64,000 bases of DNA from Methylosinus sp. Sm6 (GCF_019802345.1 NZ_JAINDZ010000018.1:1-64000), one strand, 5' to 3'; positions 1 through 9,035 are shown, numbered from the stretch's first letter. The notes: generated by a model not told the origin, from the sequence alone. A program made the numbers and translations.

Positions 1-43
1 CAATACGAGATAATACTATGCCTATCTTGAACCGGACAGCCGT

Positions 44-172
44 GGGCTCGTCCCGGCCATCCACGCCGCAACGCCGATGTTTCTCGCAAATTCGTGCGCG
101 GCGTCGACGCCGCGGCGATGGCGCTTTCCAAAAATATCTCAGTGGCTTGGCGTGGATGGCCGGGACAAGCCC
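44..172. repeat. Long-armed inverted repeat at window start
   Basis: Arms of 24 bases at 44-67 and 149-172 are reverse complements with one mismatch; the core is GGCCGGGACAAGCCC. The roughly 80-base spacer has no convincing gene. The motif resembles palindromes scattered between genes in Rhizobiales genomes. It lies downstream of the rimI end. Small reading frames across it have no recognisable product. Confidence 0.65.
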
Positions 173-225
173 GGCCATGCTGTGCATTCCAAGATGTGTG
201 CATGCGGTAGCTCTCCGCTCCGGCG

Positions 226-732
226 TCACAGCTCGCAGCGCATGGTGAGGGCCGCCTGCCGCTCGCCGGAGGGGCGCTTGTAATAATTCTCGCGCCGGCC
301 GATCGTCTTGAAGCCCAGGCGTTCGTAGACTTTCAGCGCCGCCGCATTGTCCTCGCCGACCTCGAGGAAGATCAGCCGCGCCCCGCCGCGCTCGAGATTG
401 GTGAGATGCGCGGCCAGCAGCGCGCGCCCGAGGCCGGCGCCGCGCCGTTTCGGATCGACGGCGAAGGTCAATATCTCGGCGTCCGGCGGCAGCAGCCGGG
501 AGAGCGCCATGCCGCCGACCTCGTCCTTCAGCAGCTTCTCGTTGAAGGCGCCGTCGGCGAGGACATGCGGATCGGTCAGCATGCTCTCGAAATCGATCTT
601 CGACCAGGGAAAGGCGAAGGAGGCCGCATGGAGACGCGCGCAATCATCGGCGTGCTCCGCGCCGAGCGGGCGGATGACGAATCGCGGCTGCGGAAAGAGC
701 GTCGAGATCAAGCTCATCGCCGGCGGGCTCAC
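226..732 (-). CDS. rimI: Ribosomal protein S18-alanine N-acetyltransferase RimI
   Basis: 168-residue GNAT-family acetyltransferase, the size expected for RimI, which acetylates the N-terminal alanine of ribosomal protein S18. The acetyl-CoA loop is visible as VDPKRRGAGLGRALL (about residues 92-106), followed by the typical FLEVGEDNAAALKVYERLGF segment (about 122-141). The ATG overlaps the stop of tsaB by four bases (ATGA), so the two are translationally coupled; an ATG five codons later (MSLIST) is an alternative start. nfuA-like, tsaB and rimI in this order is a familiar Rhizobiales arrangement. The family is clear; S18 specificity is inferred from context. Confidence 0.9.
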   Translation of the reverse strand: MSPPAMSLISTLFPQPRFVIRPLGAEHADDCARLHAASFAFPWSKIDFESMLTDPHVLADGAFNEKLLKDEVGGMALSRLLPPDAEILTFAVDPKRRGAGLGRALLAAHLTNLERGGARLIFLEVGEDNAAALKVYERLGFKTIGRRENYYKRPSGERQAALTMRCEL

Positions 733-1418
733 GCTCCGGCGGGGGCTTCGGCCGCCGCGCGGCCCTGGGGCTTGGCGTCCGGAGCTTTCAGATAGAGCGG
801 GCGCGCCGGGGCCGTGTCGGGGTTGGCGGCGAGGCCGAGCCGCGCCACCAGCGCGATATCCGGAGCCGCCCGCGCATCGGCGATCTCGGCGGCGACGCCG
901 GAGGCGCGCGCCTCGGCGGCGAGCAGCGGCGCGCCCGAGCCGACCAGCTTCAGCGGCCCGTCGCCGAGAGCGCGCAGCGCCTCATGCGCGCCGACGCGGC
1001 GCGGCGTCAGCAGCGTCCGTCCGTCCGGGCCATAGGCGGTCACATAGACCTGGCCGTGGCGCGCATCGATCGCCGCGGCGACGACGCCGTCGAAGGGCTC
1101 GAGAATATGCGGCGCCGCCAGCGCCGCCAGCGTCGAGACGCCGACGATGGGCGCGCGCAGCGCCAGCGCGATCGCCTGGCCGGCGGCGAGGCCGATGCGA
1201 ATGCCGGTGAAGGAGCCGGGCCCGACGGTGACGGCGACGCGCTCGATCGAGGCGAAGCCGCCGCCCGCCGCGACGACGCGCTCGAGCAGCGGCAGCAGCG
1301 CTTCCGCATGGCCCCGCTCCATCGGCGCCGACTCGCAGGAGAGCGGCGCGGCGATGTCCGAATCGATCACGCAGGCGGAGACGGCGGGCAGCGCCGTGTC
1401 GATGGCGAGGAGTTTCAT
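729..1418 (-). CDS. tsaB: tRNA threonylcarbamoyladenosine biosynthesis protein TsaB
   Basis: 229-residue actin-fold (ASKHA) protein of the TsaB type. It begins MKLLAIDTA and carries the conserved GPGSFTGIRIGLA segment (about residues 67-79). TsaB is the inactive paralogue that pairs with TsaD and TsaE to make t6A37 on ANN-decoding tRNAs in the cytoplasm. It sits 45 bases downstream of the nfuA-like gene and overlaps rimI by four bases, so the three are probably one operon. The C-terminal 30 residues are Ala/Pro-rich and poorly conserved, which is normal. Confidence 0.93.
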   Translation of the reverse strand: MKLLAIDTALPAVSACVIDSDIAAPLSCESAPMERGHAEALLPLLERVVAAGGGFASIERVAVTVGPGSFTGIRIGLAAGQAIALALRAPIVGVSTLAALAAPHILEPFDGVVAAAIDARHGQVYVTAYGPDGRTLLTPRRVGAHEALRALGDGPLKLVGSGAPLLAAEARASGVAAEIADARAAPDIALVARLGLAANPDTAPARPLYLKAPDAKPQGRAAAEAPAGA

Positions 1419-1463
1419 CGGCTGCCGATTATGACGCTTTTCGCGCGCCGATCAACGCGGGTC

Positions 1464-2015
1464 TCACACCTGCTCCACGCTTCGCACCTGCGGAACGTAA
1501 TGACGCAGCAGATTTTCGACGCCGTTCTTCAGCGTGGCGGAGGAGGAGGGGCAGCCGGAGCAGGAGCCCTTCATGGCGAGATAGACGATCCCGTCGCGAA
1601 AGCCGCGGAAGGCGATGTCGCCGCCGTCCCTGGCCACGGCCGGGCGCACGCGGGTGACGAGCATCTCCTTGATGGTCGCGACGGTTTCGGCGTCGGCCGC
1701 GTCGAAGAATTCGGCGGGGGCGGCCTCGGCGGCGTCCAGAACAATGGGCGCGCCGGAGGTGAAATGCTCCATGATGGCGCCGAGCACGGCCGGCTTCAGA
1801 TGCGCCCATTCGGCGTCCGCTTTGGTGACGGAGACGAAATCCGGGCCGAACATGACGGTCTCGACGCCGTTGATGGCGAGCAGCGCGCCGGCCAGCGGCG
1901 AGGCGGCGGCGGCCTCCGCGTCGCGGAACTCGCGCGCGCCCTCGGCGAGCACGGGGCGGCCGGGCAGGAATTTCAGCGTGGAAGGGTTGGGGGTGGTTTC
2001 GGTCAGGATGAACAT
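1464..2015 (-). CDS. NifU-like (Nfu-type) Fe-S cluster carrier
   Basis: 183-residue Nfu protein: an N-terminal Nfu_N domain beginning MFILTETTPNPSTLKFLPG and a C-terminal NifU domain with the cluster-binding CSGC motif near residue 157 (GSCSGCPSSSATLKNGVENL). It receives Fe-S clusters from the general assembly machinery and passes them to target proteins. The frame extends nine codons upstream, but the start at 2015 matches family N-termini and is preceded by GGAG at proper distance. It is first in the apparent nfuA-tsaB-rimI operon. Confidence 0.92.
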   Translation of the reverse strand: MFILTETTPNPSTLKFLPGRPVLAEGAREFRDAEAAAASPLAGALLAINGVETVMFGPDFVSVTKADAEWAHLKPAVLGAIMEHFTSGAPIVLDAAEAAPAEFFDAADAETVATIKEMLVTRVRPAVARDGGDIAFRGFRDGIVYLAMKGSCSGCPSSSATLKNGVENLLRHYVPQVRSVEQV

Positions 2016-2267
2016 GGGTCGTCTCCGCAGCGTCCGGTTCAAGGCCGGCGTGGCGATAAGGCGTTCTGTCTAACATGAAATAGGGAGCGTCGCAGCAAGA
2101 CCGCGCAGGCGGCGGAGCGGCGGACCGCATATCCGCCGCGCGCCGGGAGTTCCGCCGGCGCGGGCGTCGAATTGCCCCGGGCGCGATAAAATTTACGCTC
2201 TCGCAGGCATTTGGCGCCGATGCTGTCGCAAGCATTCGCTGGCAAGCATTCGCTGAGAGGTGCAAAG

Positions 2268-3320
2268 GTGAGGGCAAAGCTCATTTCCGCCGCAGCCGGT
2301 TGCGCGGCCGCCGCCATGGCATGTCTTTCGTTCGGATTTTCGGCGGAGGCGTGCAGCCTGATCCTGTGGAACACGAACGACCAGGCCATCGTCGCCGCAC
2401 GGACATGGGACCTGTACATCGACGAGAAGCCGCGCCTCGCCTATCTGCCGCGAGGCGTTGCGCACCTTGGAGTCGCCGAGGGCAATGCGGCGCGGTGGAC
2501 CTCGAAATTTGCGAGCGCGGTGCTGACCGCCTTCGATTCTGGCTCGGGCGACGGCATGAACGAGGCCGGGCTCAGCGCGCATCTCCTCTATCTGCATGGC
2601 GCCGAATACGAGCCTGCCGACGATCGTCCCGGCGTTGCAAACCTCCTGTGGGCGCAGTACGTCCTGGACAACTACGCCACGGTGACCGAGGCCCTGGCCG
2701 GCCTCGAGACGGTCCGGGTCGTCTCGACCAAGGCTCTCGGGCGCGAATGGCCAGTGCATCTCGCCATCGAGGACGCCTCCGGCGACAGCGCCGTGCTGGA
2801 GTTCGTAAAGGGTAGGCTGGTCGTGCATCACGGCAAGGACGTCACCGTGATGACCAACGAGCCGCCGTTGGACGAGCAGCTGGCCAATCTGAAGCGCTAC
2901 ATTCCGTTCGGCGGCAAGCTGACGATGCCGGGCGACATCGACCCCATGAGCCGTTTCGTCCGCGCCTCCTCCTACCTGAAGACTCTGCCGAAGCCGGCGG
3001 ACCGCTATGAGGCGGTGAGCCATCTCGCCGGGGTCGCCCGCAATGTCGCCGTGCCATTCGGGGCGCTCGACACGTCCGGCGGCGAATCAACGGACACTTG
3101 GCCGACCCGATGGAGCACGGTCGTGGACCTCACCCACAAGGTCTATTATGTCATGCCCGTCAACAGTCCGGCCGTGTTCTGGGTGGACTTCGCACAGCTC
3201 GACGCTCGATCCTCGAAGATTCTCGCCGTCGATCCATACGACATCGGGCTCAGCGGCGATGTTTCCGCGCGGCTGAACAGCTCTTCACCCATGCAGAGGC
3301 CGTTTCCGCTCGCGCCCTGA
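2268..3320 (+). CDS. Secreted choloylglycine hydrolase/penicillin acylase-family Ntn-hydrolase
   Basis: Linear-amide C-N hydrolase of the Ntn superfamily, about 350 residues. The GTG at 2268 is chosen because GAGAGG lies 7 bases upstream and translation then begins with a signal peptide (VRAKLISAAAGCAAAAMACL) whose predicted cleavage after SAEA exposes the nucleophilic cysteine (CSLILWNT). R and D follow at +16 and +19 (ARTWD), the C/R/D spacing of bile-salt hydrolases and penicillin V acylases. A downstream NEAGLSAHLLYL segment is also family-typical. Substrate is unknown; an acyl-amide or acyl-homoserine lactone is possible. It stands alone, divergent from the nfuA-like gene. Starts upstream of the GTG (2211) are less likely. 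Confidence 0.85.
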   Translation: MRAKLISAAAGCAAAAMACLSFGFSAEACSLILWNTNDQAIVAARTWDLYIDEKPRLAYLPRGVAHLGVAEGNAARWTSKFASAVLTAFDSGSGDGMNEAGLSAHLLYLHGAEYEPADDRPGVANLLWAQYVLDNYATVTEALAGLETVRVVSTKALGREWPVHLAIEDASGDSAVLEFVKGRLVVHHGKDVTVMTNEPPLDEQLANLKRYIPFGGKLTMPGDIDPMSRFVRASSYLKTLPKPADRYEAVSHLAGVARNVAVPFGALDTSGGESTDTWPTRWSTVVDLTHKVYYVMPVNSPAVFWVDFAQLDARSSKILAVDPYDIGLSGDVSARLNSSSPMQRPFPLAP

Positions 3321-3321
3321 C

Positions 3322-3355
3322 GCGCGCGACCCGAACCATTATCGGGATCGCGCGC
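3322..3355. terminator. Hairpin between convergent genes
   Basis: GCGCGCGACCCGA pairs imperfectly with TCGGGATCGCGCGC between two convergent coding regions. There is no T-run, so intrinsic termination is uncertain; it could serve both strands as a barrier. Confidence 0.35.
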
Positions 3356-3387
3356 CTATCCTCGGGGACCCGTCGGGAAAGCGTCCG

Positions 3388-3807
3388 CTACCTCACGATC
3401 CGCGCCGGCGTCCAGCCGAGCCGGCGGCGCGCCTCGCGCTCGGCGCGCGTCTCCGAGTCGAAATCCGTGAGGACGGGCGCAGCGGAAAAGGCGTCGCGCG
3501 CGTCGAGCGCGTTGACGTTGACGACGCCGAAGAGGGCGCCGCCATCGGCCCAGCTCGCCGCGACATAGCATCCGCAGCGGGGGCAGACATGGAAATCGGT
3601 GATCCCCATCGCGAAACGATAGGGCGTCGCCTCGCGCGGGGCGACGATCTCCAACAGTCCGCTCGGATCGGACACGACGCGGGCGGCGTGGCGCAGGCAG
3701 AAGCCGCAGGAGTCACGGCGGGGAATGAGCTCGCTCGGCGCGAGCGTCGTGCGCAAGCGCACGCCGAGCCAGCCGCAGTGACAGCCTCCGGAAAATAATC
3801 GGGTCAC
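3388..3807 (-). CDS. GFA-family (CENP-V/GFA domain) zinc protein
   Basis: 139-residue protein with the cysteine pattern of the GFA/CENP-V fold: CHC near the N-terminus (GGCHCGW), CGFC (about residues 35-38) and CPRCGC (about 75-80), which bind zinc ions. Family members are named after a glutathione-dependent formaldehyde-activating enzyme, but most have no proven reaction; in a methylotroph a role with formaldehyde-glutathione is attractive yet unproven. Translation starts at GTG 3807, with GGAG upstream. It is monocistronic, facing the Ntn-hydrolase gene. Confidence 0.85.
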   Translation of the reverse strand: MTRLFSGGCHCGWLGVRLRTTLAPSELIPRRDSCGFCLRHAARVVSDPSGLLEIVAPREATPYRFAMGITDFHVCPRCGCYVAASWADGGALFGVVNVNALDARDAFSAAPVLTDFDSETRAEREARRRLGWTPARIVR

Positions 3808-3981
3808 GAGCGGCGTCTCCGCTGATCGAGAGCGTGAAAATGATCGATATCACGGCTCTGGCGTCGCCGCGCCGCGGAAAGCGCCGATGTTTTCATGCTT
3901 TCCCGTTCCGGCGGATTCGGTTAGAATTTCAATATTGGCAGTGCGTTTTTCGGGTCGGACATATTTGGGCAGGAGCATAGG

Positions 3982-4203
3982 ATGAGGGCCATTCAAGCCA
4001 GAAGAAAAACGGCTGTCGCTGCGTTCGACGTCGAAACTTTCATGGAAAATCTCGCGAGCAAGGGAGTGGTTCTCGGGGTCTATTGTGACGCCTTCGTCCG
4101 CGCCTCGCGCACCGCCGAGCTCTCCGACGAGGATCACGCGGCGCTGACCACGCATAAATCGGAAATCGTCAAATTTCTATTGTGCAATATGAAGCCGGTG
4201 TAG
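3982..4203 (+). CDS. Small protein resembling a TubC-type docking domain
   Basis: 73 residues. From about residue 18 it reads ETFMENLASKGVVLGVYCDA, then DEDHAALTTHKSEIVKFLL, which resembles the TubC N-terminal docking domain (one helix, a beta hairpin, then the L-x-x-hK-x-x-I-v-x-x-L helix). Such domains normally sit at the start of NRPS subunits and bind a partner's C-terminus. Here it is the whole protein and no NRPS/PKS gene is visible in the window. AGGAG lies 7 bases before the ATG, supporting real translation. The upstream 170 bases are AT-richer than neighbours. The assignment is by pattern only. Confidence 0.5.
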   Translation: MRAIQARRKTAVAAFDVETFMENLASKGVVLGVYCDAFVRASRTAELSDEDHAALTTHKSEIVKFLLCNMKPV

Positions 4204-4273
4204 CGAGCCTGCCGCCTCGACCGATTCTCGAGGCGCCGTCGCGGCGGCGCGTTCCCCGCCGAGCGGCCGTTTC

Positions 4274-4295
4274 GGGGGCGTCTGTCGACGCCCCC
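4274..4295. other. GC hairpin downstream of mosA
   Basis: Perfect 9-bp stem GGGGGCGTC / GACGCCCCC with loop TGTC, between the TubC-like gene and the 3' end of mosA. No U-tract follows on either strand, so it may be only a weak transcript-end structure. Confidence 0.35.
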
Positions 4296-4308
4296 TCAAG
4301 GATTCCGC

Positions 4309-5142
4309 CTACCTTGCCTTCGACCCCGTATGGACGATCGTGCCCACATGCTCGCCGCGCAGAGCGGCGGTGAGCCGTCCGGGCGCGAGGCCGTTCACCA
4401 CCTGCACGCGCTCGATGTGGCGCGCGGTCGCCATCACCTCGAGCAGCGCGCGGTCGAACGGCAGGGAGGCGCTCTGCTCGGCGAGCTCGGCGGCGCTCGT
4501 CTCGGCGAGGAGCTTCGCGTCTTTGCCCTCCGGCCCTTTGGGGTCGGTCGTGTAGACGCCGTCGACGTCCTCCACGATCGTCAGCCCCGCCGCGCCGAAG
4601 GCGTCGGCGAGCAGGAAGGCGCCCGTGTCGGCCCGATGCGGCGGAATGCGCGAGGTCGGAAACTCATGATGGTGATAGGGCGGAAACGCGCTGCCCACCA
4701 CCGCCCGCGCCGCGGACAGATGGATGGCCAGCTGTTTCGCGATCGTCGGATGCTCGACATAGGAGACGCCCTCCGGCGCGAGCAGAGAGGCGAGGATATG
4801 GCCGTTCTGGCCGGCCTCGCTGGCGGCGAGCGGGGCGAGCGAGCCGACCGGCAGGCCGAGGTCGAGCCCCACGCCATAGAGATGGCGCGCGCGAATGCCC
4901 GCGCCGGTCAGGATGAGCAGCCGGTGCTCCGGCAGGAGCTTGCGGATCTCGTCGACGATCGGAAGGATCGCCTCGGCGCCGCGATCCATGATGGAGCGTC
5001 CGCCGATCTTCACCACCTGCAGCCAGGGCAGGAGGCGGATCGGGCGCCGCCCGGCGACGGGGCGGGTCAGATCGCCGTCGAGCAGGGTCTGGCGCGCGAG
5101 CGGCGAGGCGACGTGCTTGATGGTGTCGGCAGTATCGGTCAT
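4309..5142 (-). CDS. mosA: Molybdenum storage protein subunit alpha
   Basis: 277-residue amino-acid-kinase-fold protein matching Azotobacter MosA almost end to end: [20 protein letters not shown] at the N-terminus, [16 protein letters not shown] with the glycine-rich nucleotide loop, [12 protein letters not shown] in the middle and [20 protein letters not shown] near the end. MosA and MosB form a heterohexamer that uses ATP to build and store polyoxomolybdate clusters. The start at 5142 matches MosA N-termini and lies only 5 bases after the mosB stop; the frame's longer upstream extension is a shadow of mosB. It supplies Mo for nitrogenase or other molybdoenzymes. Confidence 0.95.
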   Translation of the reverse strand: MTDTADTIKHVASPLARQTLLDGDLTRPVAGRRPIRLLPWLQVVKIGGRSIMDRGAEAILPIVDEIRKLLPEHRLLILTGAGIRARHLYGVGLDLGLPVGSLAPLAASEAGQNGHILASLLAPEGVSYVEHPTIAKQLAIHLSAARAVVGSAFPPYHHHEFPTSRIPPHRADTGAFLLADAFGAAGLTIVEDVDGVYTTDPKGPEGKDAKLLAETSAAELAEQSASLPFDRALLEVMATARHIERVQVVNGLAPGRLTAALRGEHVGTIVHTGSKAR

Positions 5143-5147
5143 GGTGT

Positions 5148-5960
5148 TCAGCTCGCGGTGATGATGGTCCCGACATGCTCGCCGGCGAGCGCGCGGGTGA
5201 GATTGCCGGGGACGAGGCCGTTCACGACCTGCGCCTCGCGCACATGGCGCGCCGACTTCAGGAGATCGAGCAGCGGGAACTCGAGAATGGAGTCGTGCAG
5301 GCCCTTCGCCTTCATCTCGTCGACCGAAATCTTCGGGATGAATTTCGCGTCCTTCGCCGTCTTCGGATTGGCGGTGAAGAGGCCCTGCTCGTCCTTCACG
5401 AAGATCATCGCCTTGCAGCCGAATTGCTCGGCGAGCAGGAAGCAGCCGGCGTCGGTGCGATAGGGCGGGATGACGCCTTCGGCCGCGGGGCGCATCCAAA
5501 GGGTGTAGGGCGGCATGCCGCTGAAGACGACGGCGTTGACCTCGGCGAGATAGAGCGGAACGGCCGACAACCCGGCGCCGTCCACCGCGGAGATTCCATG
5601 CTTGGCGAGGAGCTGGCCGAGCATGGCGGCGTTCTGATCGGCGACCGAGGCGCCGAGCTGCGAGAGCACGCCGGCCGGCAGGCCGAGCCCGGCGGCGATC
5701 GAATAGAGGTGCCGCGCCCGCGTGCCGGCGCCGGTGCCGATCAGCATCTTATGCGTCTTGCGGGCGGCGACGATCTCGTCGACCAGCGGATAGACCGCGG
5801 CGCGGCCGCGGTCGATGACGCTCTGTCCGCCGATCTTGATTACCGTGGCGTCCGGCAGGATGCGGAAATCGGCCGCCGCCTCGGCCGCCGCGAGAAGTCC
5901 CGCGTCGGTCAGCGACCGCTGCATGAGGAGCGCTTCGAGCTCCGCCGTCGAATTGGTCAT
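5148..5960 (-). CDS. mosB: Molybdenum storage protein subunit beta
   Basis: 270 residues, the same length as Azotobacter MosB, beginning [19 protein letters not shown]. Visible landmarks are [60 protein letters not shown] and the terminal [11 protein letters not shown]. It partners MosA in the Mo/W-storing heterohexamer. The ATG at 5960 has GAAAGGCG upstream and fits the family; a start ten codons earlier is less likely. mosB comes first in a two-gene operon with mosA. No Mo transporter (modABC) or nif gene is visible in the window. Confidence 0.95.
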   Translation of the reverse strand: MTNSTAELEALLMQRSLTDAGLLAAAEAAADFRILPDATVIKIGGQSVIDRGRAAVYPLVDEIVAARKTHKMLIGTGAGTRARHLYSIAAGLGLPAGVLSQLGASVADQNAAMLGQLLAKHGISAVDGAGLSAVPLYLAEVNAVVFSGMPPYTLWMRPAAEGVIPPYRTDAGCFLLAEQFGCKAMIFVKDEQGLFTANPKTAKDAKFIPKISVDEMKAKGLHDSILEFPLLDLLKSARHVREAQVVNGLVPGNLTRALAGEHVGTIITAS

Positions 5961-6284
5961 ACTTCGCCTTTCATCGCTTCGATTCGGCAATATTCTCAGA
6001 GGCCTGTCGATACTCCTCCGGGCGGCGGGCCCGCAACATGCGAAATTCCTGCGAGATCATCGCGCAATTGGAGAAAACGACGATGGTTTTACTTTGCAGA
6101 AAAAAACCACACGAAAAGCAAATCACCCGTTTTGGGCGCCCGAAGCTTCGCGCCCTCCGCCCGCAGATCGCGGCCCTGTGGCGAATCTGCGTATTTACAC
6201 CCGGTCATGCTCCTGTAGCGTTCGAGCGGCGACATCGCGCGCGAGCGCGAAGGCGCGGCGAGTCTCCAGCCGAGGGATTTTCAC
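5961..6284. promoter_or_regulatory. Divergent intergenic region mosB / phaC
   Basis: 324 bases without a credible gene, holding the start regions of two divergent transcripts. The stretch 6083-6133 is notably A/T-rich for this genome (runs of A, TTTTAC) and may contain promoters. I see no confident ModE, sigma-54 or NifA site. phaC has GAGGG about 8 bases before its ATG. Confidence 0.4.
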
Positions 6285-8129
6285 ATGGTCGTCGTCACTT
6301 TCGCCGGTCGAGCCGGCCGCCGCGAGGAAAAGCCCCCGATCGCGCAGGCTCCGCCCTCCGCTCCGGCCGCGCCCGTCGAGGAGCCGCCGCGCCGAACCTC
6401 CTACGTGGTGGGCGACGTCCCCTCCTTCGACACGCTCGACCGCGCCGCCCGCGCCATTGCGGCGCGCTTCACTCAAGGCGTTTCGCCGCTCGCGCAAATG
6501 TCGGCCTGGCTGGACTGGGCGACTCACCTCTCTCTCGCGCCGGGGCGGCAGATCGAATTGGGGCTGGCCGCCGCGCAGAGCGCCGCCGCGCTCGCGCATT
6601 TTTCGGCGCATGCGCTCGCGGGCGAGACCGCGGCGGGGCCCTTCGCGCCCGAGCCGCATGATCGGCGCTTTTCCGATCCGGGCTGGGAGGCGCCGCCCTT
6701 CTCGCTATGGAAACAGAGCTTCCTCGCGGCCGAGAGCTGGTGGCGCCGCGCGACGCGCGAGACGCGCGGCATGACGCCGAGGGACGCCGCCCGCGTCGGC
6801 TTCATGGCCGAGCAATGGCTCGGCGCGTTCTCGCCCTCTAATATCGCCTGGCTCAATCCGACCGTGATCGAGCGCACGCAGGAGCAGGGCGGCGCCAATC
6901 TCATCCGCGGCGCCGAAAATTTCTTCGAGGATGCGATGCGCGCGCTCGCGCACGCGCCGAACGGCCATGGCGGTTTCGAGACCGGCGTCGACGTGGCGTC
7001 GACGCCGGGCGAGGTGATCTTCCGCAATGAGCTGATCGAGCTCATCCAATATGGGCCGTCGACGGAAACCGTCCACGCCGAGCCGATCCTGATCGTCCCG
7101 GCCTGGATCATGAAATATTACGTGCTGGACCTGCGGCCGCAGAACTCGCTCGCGCGCTATCTCGTCGCGCAGGGCTTCACCGTCTTCATGATCTCCTGGC
7201 GCAATCCCGGTCCCGAGGACCGCGACGTCGCCTTCGACGATTATCGCGTCGCCGGCGTGCTGGCGGCGCTCTCGGCCATCGGCGCCGTGCTGCCCGGGCG
7301 TAAGCTCCACGCCTGCGGCTATTGCCTCGGCGGCACGCTGCTCGCCATCGCCGCCGCCGCCATGGCGCGCGACGGCGACGGGCGCTTGGCCTCGATCACC
7401 CTGCTTGCGGCGCAGACGGATTTCAGCGAGCCGGGCGAGCTGATGCTGTTCGTCGACGCGGCGCAGGTCGCCTTTCTCGAGGATATGATGTGGGACCAGG
7501 GCGTGCTCGACACGCGCCAGATGGCGGGCGCCTTCGCGGCTCTGCGCTCGAACGAGCTCGTCTGGGGCAAGGCGGTGCAGGACTATCTGCTCGGCGAGCG
7601 CCGGACGCCCAACGACCTCATGGCCTGGAGCGCCGATCAGACCCGCATGCCCTATGCGATGCATGCGCAATATCTGCGCGGGCTGTTCCTCGAGAACCGG
7701 CTGACGGCGGGACGCTATGCGGTGGAGGGGGAGGTCGTCGCGCTGAAGGATATTTCCGCGCCCATGTTCGTCGTCGGAACCGAGAGCGATCATATCGCGC
7801 CCTGGCGCTCGGTCTATAAGGCGAGCCTGTTCACAGATTGCGAGCTGACCTTCGTGCTGACCATTGGCGGCCACAACGCCGGCGTCGTCTCGGAGCCCGG
7901 CCATCGTGGCCGCTATTATCATATCGGCCTGCGCCGGGCCGGGGACCTCTATGTCGGACCGGAAAAATGGCTCGCCCGCGCGCATCGCGTCGAGGGCTCC
8001 TGGTGGCCGGAATGGGCCGCCTGGCTCGCCGCCCGCAGCAGCGCGCAGCGCGTCGCGCCGCCGCCGATGGGGGCGCACGGCTATCCGCCGCTCTATCCGG
8101 CGCCGGGCCGTTACGTCCATCAGCCGTGA
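6285..8129 (+). CDS. phaC: Class I poly(3-hydroxyalkanoate) synthase
   Basis: 614-residue PHA synthase, near the class I size. The N-terminal PhaC_N region (about 95-270) precedes the alpha/beta-hydrolase domain. The lipase-like box is GYCLGG with nucleophile Cys347; the general base is Asp502 (TESDHIAPW) and the catalytic His530 (GGHNAG). It polymerises 3-hydroxyacyl-CoA, usually 3-hydroxybutyryl-CoA, into granules. The first 40 residues are Pro/Ala-rich and divergent. No phaA, phaB or phasin gene adjoins it; a Crp/Fnr regulator follows 133 bases later. PHB accumulation fits a type II methanotroph. Confidence 0.96.
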   Translation: MVVVTFAGRAGRREEKPPIAQAPPSAPAAPVEEPPRRTSYVVGDVPSFDTLDRAARAIAARFTQGVSPLAQMSAWLDWATHLSLAPGRQIELGLAAAQSAAALAHFSAHALAGETAAGPFAPEPHDRRFSDPGWEAPPFSLWKQSFLAAESWWRRATRETRGMTPRDAARVGFMAEQWLGAFSPSNIAWLNPTVIERTQEQGGANLIRGAENFFEDAMRALAHAPNGHGGFETGVDVASTPGEVIFRNELIELIQYGPSTETVHAEPILIVPAWIMKYYVLDLRPQNSLARYLVAQGFTVFMISWRNPGPEDRDVAFDDYRVAGVLAALSAIGAVLPGRKLHACGYCLGGTLLAIAAAAMARDGDGRLASITLLAAQTDFSEPGELMLFVDAAQVAFLEDMMWDQGVLDTRQMAGAFAALRSNELVWGKAVQDYLLGERRTPNDLMAWSADQTRMPYAMHAQYLRGLFLENRLTAGRYAVEGEVVALKDISAPMFVVGTESDHIAPWRSVYKASLFTDCELTFVLTIGGHNAGVVSEPGHRGRYYHIGLRRAGDLYVGPEKWLARAHRVEGSWWPEWAAWLAARSSAQRVAPPPMGAHGYPPLYPAPGRYVHQP

Positions 8130-8195
8130 CGCGCTCGACGTGACGGAAAATCCTTGCCAATATCGCCCGGGGCAAGGACATGATGGGGGATGTCT

Positions 8196-8230
8196 CGCCT
8201 CTCTGGCGGAGAGAGGCGCGATCCTTCTTT
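8196..8230 (+). terminator. Probable terminator after phaC
   Basis: 9-bp stem CGCCTCTCT / AGAGAGGCG with loop GGCGG, then a T-rich tail (ATCCTTCTTT). It lies between phaC and the Crp/Fnr gene; the interrupted T-run makes strength uncertain. Confidence 0.5.
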
Positions 8231-8262
8231 GCCCATTCGACGGCAGGAAGGGGCGAACCGCC

Positions 8263-8952
8263 TTGAGCTCATTGCAGCGTATCCCGTTTTTTGAAGGACT
8301 CGACGCCGAGGAGGCCGAGCGCGTCGCGCGCCGATGCGTGTTTCGGCGCTATGACGAGCGCGAGCTCGTCGTCGACTATGACGATCCTTCCAACGACGTC
8401 TATTTCATCGTCTCGGGCGAGCTGCGCGTGCTGATCCGCACCCCGGCGGGCAAGGAGGTCATTTTGACCGACCTGCGGGCGGGCCAGTTCTTCGGCGAGA
8501 TGGCGGCGGTCGACGGCGCCGTGCGCTCGGCCAATGTGTCGGCGCTGACGCGCGCGGAACTCTGCATCATGTCGGCGTCCGTGTTCAAGACCGTCGTCTT
8601 CTCGCAGCCGGCGGTGTGCGAGCGGCTGCTGCGCCTCCTCACCAAGCGCGTGCGCGATCTCAATGCGCGCATCTTCGAGCGCTCGGTGCTCGATCTGAAG
8701 CACCGGCTCTATGCGGAGCTGCTGCGCCTCGCCGCGCCGCGCAAGGGCTTCGACGGCCAGTCGATCATTTCGCCGCCGCCGCTGCAGCACGATCTCGCCG
8801 CCCGCATCGGCTGCCGCCGCGAGCAGGTCAATCGCGAGGTGCAGGCGATGGTGCAGGAGGGCCTCGCCGAGAAGGTCAGGGGCGGGCTGGTGCTGCTGCG
8901 TCCGGCCTTGCTCGAGCAGCGCGTGTCGGAGAGCCTCGAGCAGGCGGGCTGA
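8263..8952 (+). CDS. Crp/Fnr-family transcriptional regulator
   Basis: 229-residue regulator: an N-terminal cyclic-nucleotide-binding beta-roll (about 1-120, with FIVSGELRVL and GQFFGEMAAVDGA) and a C-terminal winged helix (about 150-215, LQHDLAARIGCRREQVNRE as the recognition region). There are no clustered N-terminal cysteines, so it is not an Fnr-type Fe-S oxygen sensor. TTG 8263 is chosen as start because AGGAAGGGG lies about 9 bases upstream and the protein then begins at the conserved LQRIPFFEGL; the frame is open further upstream but antisense or overlapping phaC. Targets and effector are unknown. Confidence 0.85.
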   Translation: MSSLQRIPFFEGLDAEEAERVARRCVFRRYDERELVVDYDDPSNDVYFIVSGELRVLIRTPAGKEVILTDLRAGQFFGEMAAVDGAVRSANVSALTRAELCIMSASVFKTVVFSQPAVCERLLRLLTKRVRDLNARIFERSVLDLKHRLYAELLRLAAPRKGFDGQSIISPPPLQHDLAARIGCRREQVNREVQAMVQEGLAEKVRGGLVLLRPALLEQRVSESLEQAG

Positions 8953-8968
8953 CGAGGGAGGCGATCAA

Positions 8969-9035
8969 AGAGCGAGCCTCTCAGGCTCGCGGTCCAACCC
9001 CGGCCTCTGGACCGCGAGCCTGAGAGGCTCGCTCT
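8969..9035. repeat. Perfect 28-bp inverted repeat, dispersed palindrome family copy 1
   Basis: Arms 8969-8996 and 9008-9035 are exact reverse complements, spacer 11 bases. Each arm is itself partly palindromic (GCGAGCCTCTCAGGCTCGC), followed by GGTCC. Related copies are at 18507-18569 and 54586-54642, with a shorter one at 40255-40276. It lies between convergent genes (Crp/Fnr and amtB). Confidence 0.85.

Noticed and set aside
18-248. 76-codon plus-strand frame at the window start
   Set aside because: It runs through an inverted repeat, has no family similarity and shows no ribosome-binding site.
6090-6110. Sigma-54 promoter before phaC
   Set aside because: TGGTTTTACTTTGCA has GG and GC one base too close for a sigma-54 promoter.
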